Source: Pseudomonas viciae (lineage in GTDB: Bacteria > Pseudomonadota > Gammaproteobacteria > Pseudomonadales > Pseudomonadaceae). Taken from it: a DNA stretch of 64,000 bases. The DNA lies in the NCBI RefSeq assembly GCF_004786035.1, contig NZ_CP035088.1:3074001-3138000 (forward strand), written 5' to 3'. The notes under the pieces are model-generated. The model saw only the letters and a program-made list of their open reading frames with translations, did no database searches and was not told the DNA's origin. The translations under genes and the position numbers were made by a program. Below are positions 60,082 through 64,000 of the stretch, in pieces. Every line of letters starts with the position of its first letter. The first letter of the stretch is position 1.

Positions 60082-63000
60082 ATGTCCACTCTCGATACCC
60101 ATATCGAGTTCATCCAGGCCAGGCTGCCCGTCTGGCTGAAACGCGCCTCGCGGATCCACCAGGAGCGTTTCAAGGCTCTTACCCAGCAATTGCAGCGCGA
60201 CAGCGACGCGCTCAACGGGCTACTCATCGACCTGCCGGCACCGGAAACTTTCACCCGCGACTTGCTGCGGGCCCGGCCGGAAATGCAGGCCTGGCGCCTG
60301 GTGAATGGCACCGGCAGCGTTGCGGATGCGCTACGACGGGCCAAGGTCAAGTGCGACCACTTCGGCGCCTCGCTGTCGGTGGTCGAAGCGGCCATGCGCA
60401 ACTATCCTCCCGCCGATGCGGCCACTGGCAGCGCTTTCGATAAAAACGGCGAGCTGTTCATCAAGGGCAAGCCTGGAGAGTTTTACCGCTGGGGGGAGCC
60501 CTCGGACACCACGGCAGTGCCCATGACCCCAGCCAGCTTCGCGCGTCTGTGCCGGGAGCTGGATGTGGGCGGTGCTTATCAACGCCTGCTCAAGCAGCGA
60601 CTGCCACAGATTCGCAACGAGGTCCCGGTTGTCGCCCACGCCTATATCAAGTACGCACGCAGCCTGCTCACCTATGACGCCTACGAGGCGAAGCTGGATG
60701 GACGCCTGGATGAAACCGGTGAGCGGTTGCTGGCCTATGTCGGGGTGCAACTCAACGCTCACCCGGTCGAATCCCTGGCCTGTGAGGTCAAGGCACTGGA
60801 GGTGCTGTCTGTGCCACTGTTCGGCGCCCGGGTGTACTGGGGGCTGGAAGGGGACGCCAAAGGCGTTCGTCCGGTCGTCTTGCACATGCCCTATGACGTG
60901 GTGGCGCCGATCAAGCAATTTCCCAGCTTGCAGGCCATGGCTGCGCAGTTGATCGAACGGCTGCGCTGGCGGCGTTATCGCGAGAGCCTGATGCGCTACT
61001 TCCCGGTACGTCTGCAGGCCCGGCTCGGCGACGCCCTGCATGATCAATTGGAGTGGGAGATAAAGGACAACCTCAATATTTTCCAGGAAATCCACGCCCG
61101 CATCGTGGGCTGGCGAGAGGGTGAGCTTGGCGAGGATGGCAACCCCCGACGCATTCGAGTGCCTGCGCCCCATGTGCCCTGGACCCTGGGTGATGTGCGT
61201 GAAAATCACTGGGACGATCGCTATCACGAATGGCGGACCCACACCTTGGCCAATGCCTCGGCGCTGATGGTTTCCACCAAGGACCAGGATTGGCAGGCGC
61301 TGCTGGCTCGCCTCGAATACTGGGAAAGTCTCGCCGAGCGTTCCCTGATGCTCGCCGTCAGCTTCATCCCGTTCTGCGCACCTGTCGGGATGGCTGCGGC
61401 GGCGGTGGGCGGGGTGCGCCTGGTGTATGAGTTCTTCGAAGGCATCCAGGCGTTCAACGAGGGCCATGCGCAAGAAGGCATCGACCACATCTTCAACGTC
61501 CTGTTCGGGGCCGCCCAAGGCGCCTATCTGGGTTTTATCGGCGGGGCTGTCGAACCCATGCCGGTGCGCGACGGTACGACGCGCCTGTGGAATGGCGATG
61601 TCACGCCTTTCCAGGCGCGGCGCCCGCCACCCATTGAGGCCGAGCAGGATGCCTGGGGGGTGTGGCGTACAACGGACGAGGCATGGGTGCGGATCGAGGG
61701 CCGTTATTTCGAGGTGCAGGGCACAGCCGACGCCCTGGACCTGCGTCTACCCGCCGACCATCGTGGCGTGACGCCTCTCATGGAGTGGAACCGTGCCCGT
61801 GGCTGGCAGTGGGCGCACCGCAACCCGTTGCAGCGCGGCAATCTGCAACTGCTGCGTAATTTTGTCGAGACGCCAGCCGAACTGGACGACCCTACGATTC
61901 TGGCCTTGCAGCGGCAGGTGGGTATCAGCGAGGCGCACTTGCGCTACCTGCAAGTGAACGGGGAGCCGATGCCGGCCATCTTCGCCGATGCCCTGGGTGA
62001 AGCACGGGATTGGCAACGGGTGCAGCAAACCATTGGGCGTCTGCGCGGCGGCGACGCGCCAGGCAACCTGCACGTTGGAATCACTCAGACCCTCGTGGAT
62101 CTGCCGGGTTGGCCAGAGACGATGACGCTGCGCTATCACGAAGGGGTGCAGGTTCACTCTACGGGTGACACGGCAGCTCCGCGCTTCCTCGATCTGAACC
62201 AGGCTGATCTGGAGCACGATGGCTGGGCTAATCGCATCCTGGCTGGCCTGAGCGTGAGCGAGCAACGCACACTGCTGGGGCAAAGCCCCCTTGGCCTGCG
62301 GCCGGTGGAGAGCAGTCGGCTGTTGGCCGGCCGTTGGGCGACTCACCTGGAACGCAATGTTACCCAGGTGACCGCCACCATGGCCCGGTCCACCGCGCTC
62401 GATCCGTTGGCCGTTCCCGTGGCTCGGGCCTTCCCCGGGCTGCCGGAAGCCATGGCCAACGAGCTTGCCAGCCAGGCTCAAGGCCAGGACCTGGTGCGCC
62501 TGCGTGCCGGCCGGGTGACGGGTAACCTGGGTAAACAGTGCGTAGAAGCCCTGACTGAGCTGCGCCTGACACGTACGTTGCGTGCTTTGGCGCGCGGAGA
62601 AAGTAGCGCCGATCGAGACCGCGTTGTCATGGGCTTGCTGGGCAATATGGCCTCATTACGCGGCCGGTTGCGCTTGCGCCTGGTGTCGAGCGAATTGGCG
62701 AGCCCGTTGGAAGTGGGGGAGGAGGGGCCTTTGAAAGTCATTCGCCAGTACGGTGGGGAATACCAGGCCTTTGACGAACAAGGCAATGAACTGGGCGCAG
62801 GGTCGAGCCTGGAAGAGGCGCTGTTGAACGCAATGCCGGACGAGGCTCGCAGGGCGCTGGGATTCAACATTTGGGAGGCGGCCAGGCTTCGCCAGGCGCT
62901 GCTGGAGCAAGCCCTTGGCGATCGGCAAGGCCTGCGTGCGTTCCTGCGACTCAAGCGCCTGGACAGCGACACGCAAGGCCCGCAATGGCAGAACGGACGC

Positions 63001-64000
63001 TTGGGTTATCCGCTCAGCGGGCGCGGAAAACTGCCGTTGCAGGGCTGGCGCCACAACCTGGAGGGGCGTCTCGAGCGACTCTATCCTCACTATGCCGGGG
63101 ATGCCCTCGCGGGGCTTCAGCGTAGCCTGACCGCCCAGGCCGCGCGTGAAGGCCTCAGCTTGAGCGACCTGGTCACCCGGTTGAGCAATGAGTGGGCAAC
63201 GCTGGATGAAGGGCTGCGCCAGTGGGAGGTCCATGAGGGCGTTCACCACCCGGTCGAGAGTCGCTACATCCGTGAGGATATCCTGGCGAATCGTCGCGGC
63301 GTGGCCAACGAAGTCCGCCGCGCCTGGCGGCGTGAACCCGATCCGCGCAGGGAAGACAGCGAGTTGACATTGCGCCTGTCGGGGTGGGACATCGGCAAGC
63401 TCCCGCCGATCCGCGCGCGTTTCACTCATATCGAAGCCCTGACGTTGTCTCACCTGGGCTTGAGTGAGGATCCCTCGGACTTCCTGCGGCTGTTTCCCAA
63501 TATCGAAATGCTGCGTCTGCACGGCAATCACCTCACCGCCGTGCCCGTGGCGGTGGGCGAGTTTCACAATCTGCTGGAGCTGGCATTGGGTAAGAACCCA
63601 CTCAACATGAACGCGGATGTATTTGCCCCCCTGATTGGCGCCAATCGTGCGACCAAACTGCGGATACTGCAGCTCTCCGAGGTGACTGGCGGTGCAGAGC
63701 CTGGCGCCGAGGCCAACATGGTCGCAGCCATCGGCCGCCTGGCTGAGCTGCCCGCCCTGCGTGAACTGGTGTGGTCCGATAACCTGCATTTCACTGCCCA
63801 GCAATTGCAGGCCATTACTGCCTTACCCGGGTTGGAAGCGCTGGACCTGGTGCGCTGCGGCCTGCGCCTGGATGAAGAGGGCAGTGCCTTCCTGCGGACC
63901 GCCACGGCCCTGAAAGATTTGCGCCTGAGTGGCAATAACTGCCGCGATTTACCCAACCTGACGGAGCTCGTCGCCCTGGAAGAGCTGGAATTGGCCTACG
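60082..64000 (+). CDS. Large DUF6543/leucine-rich-repeat toxin or effector, 3' end outside window
   Basis: An open frame runs from ATG 60082 to the window edge (1306 codons) with a strong GGAGG site. The first 1100 or so residues are a helical dermonecrotic-toxin-like (DUF6543) region: FKALTQQLQRDSDALNGLL, WEIKDNLNIFQEIHARIVGW, and a membrane-like LMLAVSFIPFCAPVGMAAAA near residue 430. Leucine-rich repeats begin near residue 1113 (IEALTLSHLGLSED, IEMLRLHGNHLTAVPVAVGE, LEALDLVRCGL, LKDLRLSGNN). Relatives end in a NEL E3 ubiquitin ligase domain with a catalytic Cys; that part is not in this window. It is probably delivered to eukaryotic or competitor cells. Confidence 0.82.
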   Translation, partial: MSTLDTHIEFIQARLPVWLKRASRIHQERFKALTQQLQRDSDALNGLLIDLPAPETFTRDLLRARPEMQAWRLVNGTGSVADALRRAKVKCDHFGASLSVVEAAMRNYPPADAATGSAFDKNGELFIKGKPGEFYRWGEPSDTTAVPMTPASFARLCRELDVGGAYQRLLKQRLPQIRNEVPVVAHAYIKYARSLLTYDAYEAKLDGRLDETGERLLAYVGVQLNAHPVESLACEVKALEVLSVPLFGARVYWGLEGDAKGVRPVVLHMPYDVVAPIKQFPSLQAMAAQLIERLRWRRYRESLMRYFPVRLQARLGDALHDQLEWEIKDNLNIFQEIHARIVGWREGELGEDGNPRRIRVPAPHVPWTLGDVRENHWDDRYHEWRTHTLANASALMVSTKDQDWQALLARLEYWESLAERSLMLAVSFIPFCAPVGMAAAAVGGVRLVYEFFEGIQAFNEGHAQEGIDHIFNVLFGAAQGAYLGFIGGAVEPMPVRDGTTRLWNGDVTPFQARRPPPIEAEQDAWGVWRTTDEAWVRIEGRYFEVQGTADALDLRLPADHRGVTPLMEWNRARGWQWAHRNPLQRGNLQLLRNFVETPAELDDPTILALQRQVGISEAHLRYLQVNGEPMPAIFADALGEARDWQRVQQTIGRLRGGDAPGNLHVGITQTLVDLPGWPETMTLRYHEGVQVHSTGDTAAPRFLDLNQADLEHDGWANRILAGLSVSEQRTLLGQSPLGLRPVESSRLLAGRWATHLERNVTQVTATMARSTALDPLAVPVARAFPGLPEAMANELASQAQGQDLVRLRAGRVTGNLGKQCVEALTELRLTRTLRALARGESSADRDRVVMGLLGNMASLRGRLRLRLVSSELASPLEVGEEGPLKVIRQYGGEYQAFDEQGNELGAGSSLEEALLNAMPDEARRALGFNIWEAARLRQALLEQALGDRQGLRAFLRLKRLDSDTQGPQWQNGRLGYPLSGRGKLPLQGWRHNLEGRLERLYPHYAGDALAGLQRSLTAQAAREGLSLSDLVTRLSNEWATLDEGLRQWEVHEGVHHPVESRYIREDILANRRGVANEVRRAWRREPDPRREDSELTLRLSGWDIGKLPPIRARFTHIEALTLSHLGLSEDPSDFLRLFPNIEMLRLHGNHLTAVPVAVGEFHNLLELALGKNPLNMNADVFAPLIGANRATKLRILQLSEVTGGAEPGAEANMVAAIGRLAELPALRELVWSDNLHFTAQQLQAITALPGLEALDLVRCGLRLDEEGSAFLRTATALKDLRLSGNNCRDLPNLTELVALEELELAY

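Noticed and set aside
59760..60401. A 213-codon minus-strand frame across the LysE gene end and the toxin gene start
   Set aside because: It covers the strong ribosome-binding site of the toxin gene and has no domain; an antisense artefact.

Overview
This window is chromosomal DNA from a fluorescent Pseudomonas, most like the P. fluorescens species complex. The evidence is the high GC content, the complete PQQ/ped alcohol oxidation region arranged as in P. putida and P. aeruginosa relatives, the vanAB and ech-vdh-fcs genes, a CitMHS/AtuA operon, and at least fourteen copies of Pseudomonas-type REP palindromes with GGGAGC/GCTCCC and GTGGCGAG cores.

Layout. 0-9 kb: the end of a TonB receptor, an SDR gene broken by a one-base frameshift, a tautomerase with a divergent LysR, a secreted NTF2-like protein, and a sugar-acid module (LysR, MFS transporter, glucarate dehydratase family enzyme, outer-membrane porin). 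9-34.4 kb: one large block for periplasmic alcohol oxidation. It holds a FIST sensor protein and a PAS hybrid kinase, the regulator AgmR, a CXXCW rhodanese-like protein, a four-gene ABC/beta-propeller operon, a small membrane peptide with the PedS2/PedR2 two-component pair, a pentapeptide-repeat protein, the calcium-type quinoprotein PedE, cytochrome c PedF, three periplasmic accessory proteins, the lanthanide-type quinoprotein PedH, aldehyde dehydrogenase PedI/ExaC, a 23-residue PqqA, an iron alcohol dehydrogenase ErcA and a second hybrid kinase ErcS. A short RHS gene with a decayed spare tip is inserted just before pedH. 34.5-47 kb: a DUF1624 membrane protein, malate:quinone oxidoreductase, an Rrf2 regulator with a thioredoxin-reductase-like flavoprotein, an AtuA-family/CitMHS operon with its LysR, a secreted CAP protein, and a sorbitol-dehydrogenase-like SDR with a divergent AraC regulator. 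46.4-57.6 kb: a ferulate-to-protocatechuate pathway (AAHS transporter, OprD-type porin, MarR regulator, ech, vdh, fcs, vanR, vanB, vanA). 57.8-64 kb: a DUF336 protein, AraC, a LysE exporter, and a large LRR toxin/effector that runs off the end.

How the genes fit together. In the ped block, alcohols are oxidised in the periplasm by PedE (Trp-Asp-Phe-Ser metal site) or PedH (Trp-Asp-Tyr-Asp, the lanthanide signature). Electrons go to PedF, and aldehydes go to PedI. PqqA supplies the cofactor precursor, and the kinases and regulators set the choice of enzyme. Five genes or operons here share one promoter design not explained by ordinary sigma-70 boxes: GCATTC(G/A), exactly 19 bases, then a -10-like hexamer. 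pedE and pedH share a different, perfect palindrome built on CGGGAA...TTCCCG. In the ferulate block, a TAGTTA-N7-TAA element occurs before the transporter, the porin and ech, which suggests one MarR regulon. Two identical TGTGGATCCATTAA boxes precede vanA.
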